A DNA stretch of 64,000 bases, from NCBI RefSeq assembly GCF_020544465.1, contig NZ_CP066126.1:620001-684000 (forward strand), read 5' to 3'. Position numbers and translations under genes: made by a program. The notes beneath the pieces are model-generated. The model saw nothing but the letters and a program-made list of their open reading frames with translations, ran no database searches and was not told the DNA's origin. The first letter of the stretch is position 1. Every line of letters begins with the position of its first letter. Source of the DNA: Chromobacterium rhizoryzae. Its GTDB lineage: Bacteria > Pseudomonadota > Gammaproteobacteria > Burkholderiales > Chromobacteriaceae. Positions 23,599 to 31,306 of the stretch are shown one piece after another.

Positions 23599-24780
23599 TC
23601 ATGACGCGGCGAGATCGGCCGGCTTCTCCCCGGTCAGGAAGTAGCGGATGGTTTCGCTGACGCTGCGCATCGAACTGCCGAAGGGCAGCGGATCGGCGCC
23701 GCGGAAGAACAGGCCCTTGCCCACTTCGCCGCGGAAAGCGGCCGCCAGTTTGAGGTCGATGCAGAACTGGCCCATCTTGGCCACGCCGTCGCGCAGGCCG
23801 CAGGCGCTCAGGCAGTTGAGGCTTTGGGTGCAGCGCGCCGGATCGGCCTTGGCGTTGGCCTGCAGCTTGGCCTCGCGTTTCAGATAGCTTTTCAGGAAGG
23901 GCGTCAGCACGCCGCGCGCCGGCAGGCCGGCCACGCTCATGAATTCCGCGATGTCTTCCGGCTTGGCCTCGGCCAGCGTGCGCTTGAAGTTGTCGTGCGC
24001 GTCGCCCTCGCGGGTGACGGCGAAGGCGGTGCCTATCTGCACCGCGGACGCGCCGAAGTCCTGGATGCAGGCCTTCATCTTTTCGAAGCTGTTGACGCCG
24101 CCGGCGACGATCAGCGGAATCCGCTCGCTCTCCAGTTGCAGGCTTTTGAACAGCTGGCGGGTGTCGTCCAGCACTTTCTGGAAGCTGAAGCGCTCGGCGT
24201 CCAGTTCGGCGAGGCTGGCCGCGCCCAGGTGGCCGCCGGCGTGCTTGGGATGCTCGATCACGATGGCGTCCGGCAGCCGTCCCTTTTTCATCCAGCGCTT
24301 GAGCACGATGCCGATGCCGCGCGCCTCGGACAGGATGGGAATCAGGGCCACCTTGGGAAAGCCGGCGGTCATGTCCGGCAGATCCAGCGGCAGGCCGGCG
24401 CCCATCACCACCGCGTCGGCGCCGGATTCGCAAGCCTGGCGGACATAGTCCGGATAGGAGGCCACGGCCTTCATCACATTGACCGCCACCATGCCGCGGC
24501 CCTGGGCGTAGCACAGCGCGCCCTTCACTTCGCGATCCAGCGCGATCAGGTTGAGGCGGTCCAGCTCGGCCTGGCCGCGCGCGTATTGCGACTGCTCGAC
24601 CAGATCGGCGTGCAGATGACGCAGGTCGACGCTGGCGACCGTGCCCAGCGCGCCTTCGCGCGCGACATGGCCGGCCAGACTTTTGGCTGAGACGCCTATG
24701 CCCATGCCGCCCTGCACGATGGGAAGCAGGACGCGTTGTCCTATCTGCAAGGGAGCGTAGAGCGGGAAATTTGTGGTCAT
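23599..24780 (-). CDS. nitronate monooxygenase-like FMN oxidoreductase
   Basis: A 393-residue TIM-barrel flavoprotein of the 2-nitropropane dioxygenase/nitronate monooxygenase family. Visible blocks include LPIVQGGMGIGVS at the start, the substrate-loop histidine in KHAGGHLG, IVAGGVNSFEKM and AVQIGTAFAVTREGDA for FMN binding. Members oxidise toxic nitronates or act as NADH:quinone reductases, and the two cannot be separated here. The C-terminal extension with several cysteines (CTQSLNCLSACGLRDG) is seen in a subgroup. It is transcribed alone. Confidence 0.85.
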   Translation of the reverse strand: MTTNFPLYAPLQIGQRVLLPIVQGGMGIGVSAKSLAGHVAREGALGTVASVDLRHLHADLVEQSQYARGQAELDRLNLIALDREVKGALCYAQGRGMVAVNVMKAVASYPDYVRQACESGADAVVMGAGLPLDLPDMTAGFPKVALIPILSEARGIGIVLKRWMKKGRLPDAIVIEHPKHAGGHLGAASLAELDAERFSFQKVLDDTRQLFKSLQLESERIPLIVAGGVNSFEKMKACIQDFGASAVQIGTAFAVTREGDAHDNFKRTLAEAKPEDIAEFMSVAGLPARGVLTPFLKSYLKREAKLQANAKADPARCTQSLNCLSACGLRDGVAKMGQFCIDLKLAAAFRGEVGKGLFFRGADPLPFGSSMRSVSETIRYFLTGEKPADLAAS

Positions 24781-25110
24781 TTAGCAACGATGCCGGGGCG
24801 GATGAATAAAAGGCGATCTTAGGCATGGCGGCCTTAAGAGTCTTTGCTCTAGAGCAAAAAACTAAGGATGGCTCGCTTTTTAACTCGGAAAAACTATTGA
24901 CGCTTCAATGACTTGAGCGCTTGCCTCTGCCGGACATGGCACGCAAACTTTTGATTTTAGTGAGGATATTTTTAGCTAAGCCATTGTGATGCGTTCAAAT
25001 ATGTCTTTGGTATTTTTTGTGAAAAGAAATAGTGCGGCGAAAGTCCCGGCAAATCCAGGGTAAAGACTTTTTGCCATCGTTGGCCTTAGCACATTCCTAA
25101 AAATCAGCTC
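24781..25110. other. AT-rich gene-free stretch upstream of cviI
   Basis: About 330 bases with no convincing gene. It is richer in A+T than the surroundings. A short palindrome CTCTAGAG occurs near 24846, with no obvious terminator. It probably holds the promoter of the minus-strand flavoprotein gene and distal control sites for cviI. The CviR box and cviI promoter lie directly downstream and are listed separately. Confidence 0.5.
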
Positions 25111-25126
25111 CTGTCCATTTGGTCAG
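25111..25126 (+). promoter_or_regulatory. CviR (lux-type) box in the cviI promoter
   Basis: CTGTCCATTTGGTCAG is a perfect match to the form CTGNCC-N4-GGNCAG known for CviR targets, with almost complete dyad symmetry. A possible -10 element TACAGT lies at 25150-25155. This places the box centre about 43 bases before the predicted transcription start, the usual position for activation by LuxR-type proteins. It predicts positive feedback of CviR with autoinducer on cviI. Confidence 0.9.
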
Positions 25127-25191
25127 ATTTCCCGGTTCAGTCCTGCTCTTACAGTGCCCGTGCCGGTAACTTGATGATTGGAGAAAATAAA

Positions 25192-25857
25192 ATGGCTCAT
25201 TTCTTTCCACTGGAGTTGGATGGTTTGCTGATGGAGAAGGTCAGCGCGACGTCTTATGAAATTGATTTGCTGAAGTTCCGCCACCAGGTGTTTCGCGTGC
25301 AACTGGGTTGGGTGCCGCCGCGGCCGGACGGCCTGGACCTGGATGATTACGACGCGTTCTCCGACAATCTGGCGGTGATTGCGCAGCAGCAAGTGGTGGG
25401 GTCGGCGCGTTTCACGCCAGGCGATCAGCCCTTCATGATCGAGCGGGAGTTTGCCCGTTTGCTGGCGCCTGGGGAGCGCATCCGCAAAGGCGCGGGTTGT
25501 GGGGAAATCACTCGCTTCGCGGTGGGCAAGACGATTTCCGGCCGTGAGACGAGAGCGATTGCGCGCTTGTTGTATCTGAGCTTATGGGAGTGGTCGCGCG
25601 CCAACGAGGTGCGCTGGCTTTATTTCGTGGTGGAGCCGTCTTTTTATCGGCATCTGTCCCGGATGGGGTTTCCGATACAGCCGGTGGGCGTGCCAAGACC
25701 GCTGGACGGCGGAGTGATGTCGGTTGCGGGCTGCTTTGACTGGGAGCAGGCTGATCCGGAGTTCATCAAGTCGCTGCGACGGGAAGTCGCTGCGCCAAGA
25801 GAGTGCGTCCGTTCCTGGTTGGAATACGACCGTGCGCATGCTCCCGCGTGGGCTTAA
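25192..25857 (+). CDS. cviI: acyl-homoserine-lactone synthase
   Basis: A 221-residue LuxI-family enzyme that makes an N-acyl homoserine lactone from S-adenosylmethionine and acyl-ACP. Conserved residues are Arg30, Phe34, Trp40, Asp51, Asp54, Arg73, Glu105 and Arg108. The start at 25192 follows GGAG at 25180-25183. It converges on cviR, with the stop codons 16 bases apart. In C. violaceum the two genes are, as I recall, overlapping at their 3' ends, so the arrangement here is slightly different. A CviR box lies 66 bases upstream of the start. Confidence 0.95.
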   Translation: MAHFFPLELDGLLMEKVSATSYEIDLLKFRHQVFRVQLGWVPPRPDGLDLDDYDAFSDNLAVIAQQQVVGSARFTPGDQPFMIEREFARLLAPGERIRKGAGCGEITRFAVGKTISGRETRAIARLLYLSLWEWSRANEVRWLYFVVEPSFYRHLSRMGFPIQPVGVPRPLDGGVMSVAGCFDWEQADPEFIKSLRREVAAPRECVRSWLEYDRAHAPAWA

Positions 25858-25873
25858 GCTGGCCGGCCCGCAG

Positions 25874-26671
25874 CTAATCGCTGACCTGGAGTCCGGGAGG
25901 CGGCAACAAGTGCATGCCCAGCACGATGGCGTGAGTGCGATTGTTGGCGTTCAGCTTGCGGATGACGTTGGCGACGTGGAACTTCACCGTTCGTTCGCTG
26001 ATGTCCAGGATGGTGGCGATTTCCCAATTGGTCTTGCCGCGGCTCATCCAGTGGAAAATATCGTATTCACGCTGCGATAGCGGCATGGAACTGGGTGTGG
26101 CCGGGGCCAGATTGGCGATGCGCACCGCAGCCTGGTGCAAGTGGGGCGTCAGACATTCCAGCATGGCGACCAGATTGGGGTCGGAGCTGGCGTCTTTGCC
26201 GCTGACGGAGAAAATGCAACCCAGATTATTGCGTTTGGAGGCGGCGCTGAAGGTGACGCCGCTTTCCAATCCTACGGTGGCGGCCTCGGCGATGAACTTG
26301 CGTTCTTCCTTGCCCTTGGCACGGCTGAAGCGCTCTTGCCACTGCACCGGTCCGCTGCCCAGATGGATCTTCAAGATGGGATCGTGCTGGGCGTAGTTTT
26401 CCTCCATGTAATGCTTCAGCCATTCCGTGGGATAGCTGACATTCAAGACCCGCTCCAGCCGCTGAATCTGCTGGTGCTGGTTGATGCGACCCAGCGCCAG
26501 CACCATGTGCTCGGAAGGCGCCTGGCTGAGCAACATGTCCAGAAACCCCCTGAGCTCGGCTTCGGTTTCGATTTGTCCGGCAAGGTGAATCCATTCCAGC
26601 AACGTCCATTGCTGACTCGCGGACAAGCCGCTGGGCAGCGGCCGTGCTATCGCGGAATTTGAGATGACCAT
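25874..26671 (-). CDS. cviR: LuxR-family quorum-sensing receptor
   Basis: A 265-residue regulator. The N-terminal autoinducer domain has the pocket residues Tyr80, Trp84, Tyr88, Asp97, Trp111 and Ser155, and residue 89 is Met. The C-terminal LuxR helix-turn-helix (MSRGKTNWEIATILDISE, RTVKFHVANVIRKLN) is nearly identical to that of C. violaceum CviR. It should activate violacein, chitinase and other density-dependent genes when bound to the signal made by CviI. The start at 26671 gives MVISNSAIARP, matching the CviR start. The 278-base upstream region is AT-rich and holds an imperfect dyad TGTTCT/AGAACA (26753-26771). Confidence 0.95.
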   Translation of the reverse strand: MVISNSAIARPLPSGLSASQQWTLLEWIHLAGQIETEAELRGFLDMLLSQAPSEHMVLALGRINQHQQIQRLERVLNVSYPTEWLKHYMEENYAQHDPILKIHLGSGPVQWQERFSRAKGKEERKFIAEAATVGLESGVTFSAASKRNNLGCIFSVSGKDASSDPNLVAMLECLTPHLHQAAVRIANLAPATPSSMPLSQREYDIFHWMSRGKTNWEIATILDISERTVKFHVANVIRKLNANNRTHAIVLGMHLLPPPGLQVSD

Positions 26672-26949
26672 GAGCAAATCTTTCTTGATCTTGTGGTTTT
26701 ACGCTGCTGGATAGTAGCCCACATGCAAAAGGCATGGGAAGCGCTAACTCCTTGTTCTGGTGCCAAGAACAGCGACTGTTGCATTCGTCGCCGACATTAT
26801 AACAAATTGCCTGTCCAAAAATCCGTAAGTAGAAATAATTATATTGATCAATGACTTATTTGGTGCTATTTGGCGGGGGACAAACTAGGCGGGAAGTTGG
26901 GGCGTCATAAGGAAGACGCCGGGACAAGCTTGGAAAACTGGACCTTCTG

Positions 26950-27657
26950 TCAGTGTTCCCGATAACTGAAGCGCTGGAACAAAGGCGCGATCTCTTCTAT
27001 CAGTTGCGGCGCGGGCCAGCCGGCCGGGGCTGGAGGCAGGGCGAAGGAGGGCGGCGGACGCAGTTGCTGCCAGTGATAGTCGGCGACGCCCAGCGCCGCC
27101 AGCCGCCGCGCCAGCGCGGCCAGTTGGATCTCATTGTGCCAGTGCGGATGTATGCTGCTGCGACATTCAAAATTGCTGTTGTTTTGCAACAAACAGTGCA
27201 GCGAGGCCTCGGTCTGCTCGCCGCTGCGGGGCAAGCCGGTCAGCGCCGGATAGGCGCCGAAATCGGTCTTGATGTCCAGGCCGACCCAATCCAGCAACGG
27301 CAGTACCCGCCGCAAGCGCTGCGGATACGCGCCGCCGGTATGCAGGCCGGTGGCGAAGCCCAGCGCCCGGGTCTGTTCCAGCAGCGCCGGCAGCGCCGGC
27401 TCCTGCAGCGGTTCGCCGCCGGAGAACACCACGCCGTCGAGCAGGCCGATCCGGCTTTGCAGCCAGCGCAGGGTGTCCGGCCAGCGGGTTTCGCCGTTTT
27501 GGCGCCGCAGCAGGTGGGGATTGTGGCAATAGCCGCAGCGCCAGGGGCAGCCGGCGAGAAAGACCACGGCGCACAGTTTGCCCGGCCAGTCGCAGCTGGA
27601 GAACGGCGTCAGCCCGCCGATGCGGGCTGCTGCGGGGTCAGCGGGCGGCGTGTTCAC
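26950..27657 (-). CDS. nrdG: anaerobic ribonucleotide reductase activating protein
   Basis: A 235-residue radical-SAM enzyme with the cluster motif CPWRCGYC (Cys37, Cys41, Cys44), followed by DGVVFSGGEPL for SAM binding. It installs the glycyl radical on NrdD, allowing deoxyribonucleotide synthesis without oxygen. The likely start is the GTG at 27657-27655, which overlaps by 20 bases the end of the frameshifted glycyl-radical reading frame upstream. Both lie in one operon with nrdD. Confidence 0.93.
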   Translation of the reverse strand: MNTPPADPAAARIGGLTPFSSCDWPGKLCAVVFLAGCPWRCGYCHNPHLLRRQNGETRWPDTLRWLQSRIGLLDGVVFSGGEPLQEPALPALLEQTRALGFATGLHTGGAYPQRLRRVLPLLDWVGLDIKTDFGAYPALTGLPRSGEQTEASLHCLLQNNSNFECRSSIHPHWHNEIQLAALARRLAALGVADYHWQQLRPPPSFALPPAPAGWPAPQLIEEIAPLFQRFSYREH

Positions 27658-27816
27658 TGAAGCAGACCCGTTCGTCGAATTCTCCGCGTTTGCCGATATT
27701 GAAAGACTGCACCGGGCGGTGATAACCCATTACGCGGGTCCAGACTTCGCAGCGGGTGCGCTGTTCGTCGTTGAGCGGGGCGGCGTCTTGGCCGGGGAGG
27801 TGGGTGGGGGAGTCAT
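27638..27816 (-). pseudogene. frameshifted small gene for the NrdD glycyl-radical domain
   Basis: Between nrdD and nrdG the minus strand encodes LNDEQRTRCEVWTRVMGYHRP followed by VQSFNIGKRGEFDERVCF, the typical C-terminal glycyl-radical segment of this NrdD group, with the radical glycine in VMGY. This frame runs to a stop at 27638 but has no start codon: it is closed by a stop upstream, and its first ATG is inside VMGY. An ATG with a good ribosome site (AAGGAAAG) lies at 27816 in a different frame. One extra base in the five-base C run (plus-strand G 27806-27810) would join them into a protein of about 59 residues. It may be a sequencing error, a real frameshift or a programmed one. Confidence 0.75.
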
Positions 27817-27837
27817 GAGCTTTCCTTTCTTAAGGGC

Positions 27838-29550
27838 TTATGAAGGCTGGCGCGCCAGCAGTTCCGCGTCGCAGCGCGGGCAGAATTCATGGTGACCGGA
27901 CAGATAGCCGTGCTTGGGGCAGATCGAGAAGGTCGGGGTGACCGTGATATAGGGCAGGCGGAAGCGGGATAGCGAGCGGCGCACCAGTTCGCGGCAGGCG
28001 TCGGCGCTGCTGACCGCCTCGGTCATATAAAGGTGCAGCACGGTGCCGCCGGTGTATTTGCGCTGCAGCTGTTCCTGGCGCTGCAGGGCCTCGAAGGGGT
28101 CGTCGGTGAAGCCCACCGGCAATTGGCTGGAGTTGGTGTAATAAGGATGGGCGTCGCTGCCGGCCTGCAGGATGCCGGGGTAGCGTTTGCGGTCTTCCTT
28201 GGCGAAGCGGTAGGTAGTGCCTTCCGCCGGGGTGGCTTCCAGGTTGTACAGGTGGCCGGTGCTTTCCTGGAACTCCACCATGCGCTGGCGGATGTGATCC
28301 AGGTAGTCGCAGGCCAGTTGGTGGCCTTCCTCGCTGGTGATGTCGATGCGGTCGCCGCTGAAGTTGCGGATCATTTCATTGATGCCGTTGACGCCTATGG
28401 TGCTGAAATGATTGCGCAGCGAGCCCAGGAAGTGACGGGTGTAGGGGTAGAGGCCGTCGTCTATCCGCGCTTGCACTTCGCCGCGTTTTTTCTCCAGCGC
28501 GTCGCGGGACAATTCCAGCAAGCGGTCGGTTTCGGCCAGCAGCGCGGCGTAGTCGCCGGCGAAGCGGTGGCCCAGACGCGCGCAATTGACGGTGATCACG
28601 CCGACGGAGCCGGTTTGTTCGGCGCTGCCGAACAGGCCGTTGCCGCGCTTGAGCAGTTCCCGCAAGTCCAATTGCAGCCGGCAGCACATACTGCGCACCA
28701 TCTGCGGCTCCAGGTCGGAGTTCACGAAGTTCTGGAAATAGGGCAGACCGTATTTGGCGGTCATCTCGAACAAGAGATCGGTGTTTTCGCCGTGCCAGTC
28801 GAAGTCGCGGGTGATGTTGTAGGTGGGAATCGGGAAGGTGAAGGAGCGGCCCTTGGCGTCGCCGGCCAGCATCACTTCGATGTAGGCGCGGTTGATCATC
28901 GCCATTTCGCGCGCGCAATCGCCGTAGCGGAAGCTCATTTCCTCGCCGCCTATCACTGGAATCTGCTCGGCGATGTCGTCCGGGCAGGTCCAGTCGAAGG
29001 TCAGATTGGTGAACGGGGTCTGGGTGCCCCAGCGGCTGGGCACGTTGAGGTTGTAGATCAGTTCCTGGACGCACTGGCGCACGTCCGCGTAGCTCAGCCC
29101 GTCTTTTTTGACGAAGGGGGCCAGATAGGTGTCGAAGGAGCTGAAGGCCTGGGCGCCGGCCCACTCGTTTTGCAAGGTGCCGAGGAAGTTGACGATCTGG
29201 CCGCAGGCGGAGGACAAGTGACGCGGCGGTGCGGATTCCACCTTGCCGGGAATGCCGTTGAAGCCATTTTGCAACAGGGTGCGCAGCGACCAGCCGGCGC
29301 AGTAGCCGGACAGCATGTCCAGATCGTGGATGTGAAGATCGCCTTGGCGGTGGGCGAGGGCGGCTTCCGGCGCCAGCACCCGCTCCAGCCAGTAATTGGC
29401 GGTGAGTTTGCCGGCGATGTTGAGAATCAGGCCGCCCAGGCTGTAGCCCTGATTGGCGTTGGCGTTGACCCGCCAGTCGGCCCGGTCCAGATATTCGTCG
29501 ATCGCGGAGATGGCATCCACCATGGCGGTGGGCGCGGAGGCTGTGCTCAT
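27838..29550 (-). CDS. nrdD: anaerobic ribonucleoside-triphosphate reductase, large part lacking the glycyl-radical tail
   Basis: A 570-residue class III ribonucleotide reductase. Visible blocks are HIHDLDMLSGYCAGW, SSACGQIVNFLGTLQNEWAG, FPIPTYNITRDFDW, GSVGVITVNCARLG and the zinc-type tail CPKHGYLSGHHEFCPRC. It ends soon after the zinc segment and has no RVMGY- or RVCGYL-type glycyl-radical motif. That motif is in the small reading frame directly downstream (27638-27816). No ATP-cone is obvious at the N-terminus. The start at 29550 gives MSTASAPTAMVD; the ribosome site is weak. An FNR-type box lies about 80 bases upstream. Confidence 0.92.
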   Translation of the reverse strand: MSTASAPTAMVDAISAIDEYLDRADWRVNANANQGYSLGGLILNIAGKLTANYWLERVLAPEAALAHRQGDLHIHDLDMLSGYCAGWSLRTLLQNGFNGIPGKVESAPPRHLSSACGQIVNFLGTLQNEWAGAQAFSSFDTYLAPFVKKDGLSYADVRQCVQELIYNLNVPSRWGTQTPFTNLTFDWTCPDDIAEQIPVIGGEEMSFRYGDCAREMAMINRAYIEVMLAGDAKGRSFTFPIPTYNITRDFDWHGENTDLLFEMTAKYGLPYFQNFVNSDLEPQMVRSMCCRLQLDLRELLKRGNGLFGSAEQTGSVGVITVNCARLGHRFAGDYAALLAETDRLLELSRDALEKKRGEVQARIDDGLYPYTRHFLGSLRNHFSTIGVNGINEMIRNFSGDRIDITSEEGHQLACDYLDHIRQRMVEFQESTGHLYNLEATPAEGTTYRFAKEDRKRYPGILQAGSDAHPYYTNSSQLPVGFTDDPFEALQRQEQLQRKYTGGTVLHLYMTEAVSSADACRELVRRSLSRFRLPYITVTPTFSICPKHGYLSGHHEFCPRCDAELLARQPS

Positions 29551-30166
29551 TTCTATATCTAGTGAAGTTATCGAATGAGCGCCACTATAAATTGTGTTTT
29601 GTGCGCTGTGTGGCTGAGGTGGCGATAACTTGACGCGGATCAAGCGAGGCGCTTTTGACGACGGCGAAGGCTGGATTCCGGGGCGAAAACCTGGCCATTG
29701 GGAGCGCAATGTCATGTTGTTTGCGACAGCGCATGACTTATGCTGGATTGGGGCCGGCTGTGGCGCTCAAGGGCGACGCGGGCGGGGCTGCGGCATATTG
29801 TTGCCAACTTGATGCTGTTTCATTGAGTCTGTTGCAACAAACTCATGGCATTCAGACTGAATCAGGTGCATACTTGGATTGCATAGAAAATAGGGCAATG
29901 TATTTTCAACTAAGCTGTAAAACTATATGACAAAGTGCGCTCCGCGAGCGGTGCAGTGGGGAAGCTGCGGTCGGTTCTGTTCCTGGCGTGGATTTGTCCA
30001 TGAAGATGCATTCACAACAATTTGCAAGTTCTTCTTTAATCATCAAAGGGTATGGTGTACCCTTTTTAAAGAGATACTACTTAATAATGTTATCAGCATT
30101 GTCAAATCCAGGGCGTCCGTCCGGGCGTGAAGGGTAGGCGATGCCGAGCCTGGAACATCCCTGATT
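29551..30166. other. long gene-free stretch between nrdD and a LysR gene
   Basis: 616 bases with no convincing gene. Near nrdD it holds a possible -10 TATAGT on the minus strand (29584-29589) and the FNR-type box at 29630-29643. From about 29830 to 30110 it is AT-rich with irregular composition, unlike the coding DNA around it, and probably holds the LysR promoter. Short open frames here have poor codon use and no ribosome sites. Confidence 0.6.
29630..29643 (-). promoter_or_regulatory. FNR/ANR-type box upstream of nrdD
   Basis: TTGACGCGGATCAA fits the FNR consensus TTGAT-N4-ATCAA with one change. Its centre lies about 60 bases upstream of the start site predicted from the TATAGT element at 29584-29589, a position used for FNR activation. 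This fits oxygen-dependent control of the anaerobic reductase operon. Confidence 0.75.
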
Positions 30167-31132
30167 ATGGACACCTTAAAAGCATTGATGGTCTTCATGA
30201 CCACGGCGGAAAACGGCAGTTTCTCCGACGCCGCGCGCAAGCTGGGCGTATCGCCGGCCGCTATCAGCCAGAGCATCGCCCGGCTGGAGCAGGAACTGGA
30301 GGTTCGCCTGTTCAACCGCACCACGCGCCAATTGACGCTGACCGAGGACGGGCGCCGTTTCTACGCCCAGTGCCGCGGGCCGGTGAACAATCTGGATTCG
30401 GCGATCAATCAGTTGAAAGCCAGCCGCGACGAGCCGGCCGGCCATCTGCGGGTCAGCATGCCCAACTCCTTTGGCCGGCGTTTCATCCTGCCCATCATGG
30501 GCGAGTTCTGCGAGCGCTATCCCAAGGTGCGGGTCTTCTTCGGCCTGGACGATCATTTCAGCGATCTGATCGAGGACGGCTACGATGTGGGCGTGCGTTC
30601 CGGCATGATGCCGGACAGCCGCATGGTGGCGCGCAATCTGGCGCAGATGCCGCTCTATGTGGTGGCTTCGCCCGGCTACTGGGATTTGCACGGCCGCCCG
30701 AGCGCGCCGGAGGAGTTGAGCAACCACGATTGCATCAACTTCCAGTTCCCCACGTCCGGCCGTCTGTTCAAGTGGGAGTTCGACCGCAAGGGCGAGCGGA
30801 TTCCGCTGGAGGTCAACGGCACGTATACGCTGAACGAGATGGAGGCGGTGGCCGAGCTGGCGCGGCTGGGCATGGGCGTGGCTCAGTTGCCGGGCCATGA
30901 GGTGGTGCATCTGATCCGCTCCGGCGAACTGGAGCCGGTGCTGACCGATATGGTGTCGCTGGAGCGCTCTATCTACATCTGTTTCCCGCATCGCGACCAC
31001 ATCGCGCCGCGTACCCGGGTCTTCGTTGATTTCGTGGTGGAGAAGTTGGCCGACCATCCGGACATCATGGCGGACCTGCCGGGCCTGGACTTGAGCGCCA
31101 AGCGCAAGGCGGCCCAGAAAAACGCGATCTGA
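30167..31132 (+). CDS. LysR-family transcriptional regulator
   Basis: A 321-residue LysR protein with the N-terminal winged helix-turn-helix (SFSDAARKLGVSPAAISQSI, ARLEQELEVRLFNRTTRQL) and a C-terminal effector domain (GHLRVSMPNSFGRRFILPIM). It belongs to the large group that includes CrgA-like and AaeR-like regulators. The target is unknown. It lies 174 bases ahead of a PuuB-like oxidase on the same strand, separated by a strong terminator, so it is its own transcription unit. The C-terminal tail is rich in lysine. Confidence 0.9.
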   Translation: MDTLKALMVFMTTAENGSFSDAARKLGVSPAAISQSIARLEQELEVRLFNRTTRQLTLTEDGRRFYAQCRGPVNNLDSAINQLKASRDEPAGHLRVSMPNSFGRRFILPIMGEFCERYPKVRVFFGLDDHFSDLIEDGYDVGVRSGMMPDSRMVARNLAQMPLYVVASPGYWDLHGRPSAPEELSNHDCINFQFPTSGRLFKWEFDRKGERIPLEVNGTYTLNEMEAVAELARLGMGVAQLPGHEVVHLIRSGELEPVLTDMVSLERSIYICFPHRDHIAPRTRVFVDFVVEKLADHPDIMADLPGLDLSAKRKAAQKNAI

Positions 31133-31154
31133 TCCCGTCTCCGTCTGAACCCGA

Positions 31155-31179
31155 AGCCAGCGCTTGCGCTGGCTTTTTT
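31155..31179 (+). terminator. Rho-independent terminator of the LysR gene
   Basis: AGCCAGCGC (31155-31163) pairs perfectly with GCGCTGGCT (31166-31174), followed by a T run to 31179. It lies 22 bases after the stop codon. Confidence 0.93.
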
Positions 31180-31306
31180 CATGTCTTTTTTGTCGCCGCG
31201 ACCCATCCTTTCTCCCAGGTGTTGTTAAATATAATGAGCGCGTGTATTGTATTTTTATACCAATCATGAACGGACGCTCCGCGTTCGCTTCGCCAAGGAG
31301 ACAGCC

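Noticed and set aside
29927..30130. A 67-codon open frame in the nrdD-LysR gap.
   Set aside because: Composition is irregular, there is no ribosome site, and the translation looks random.
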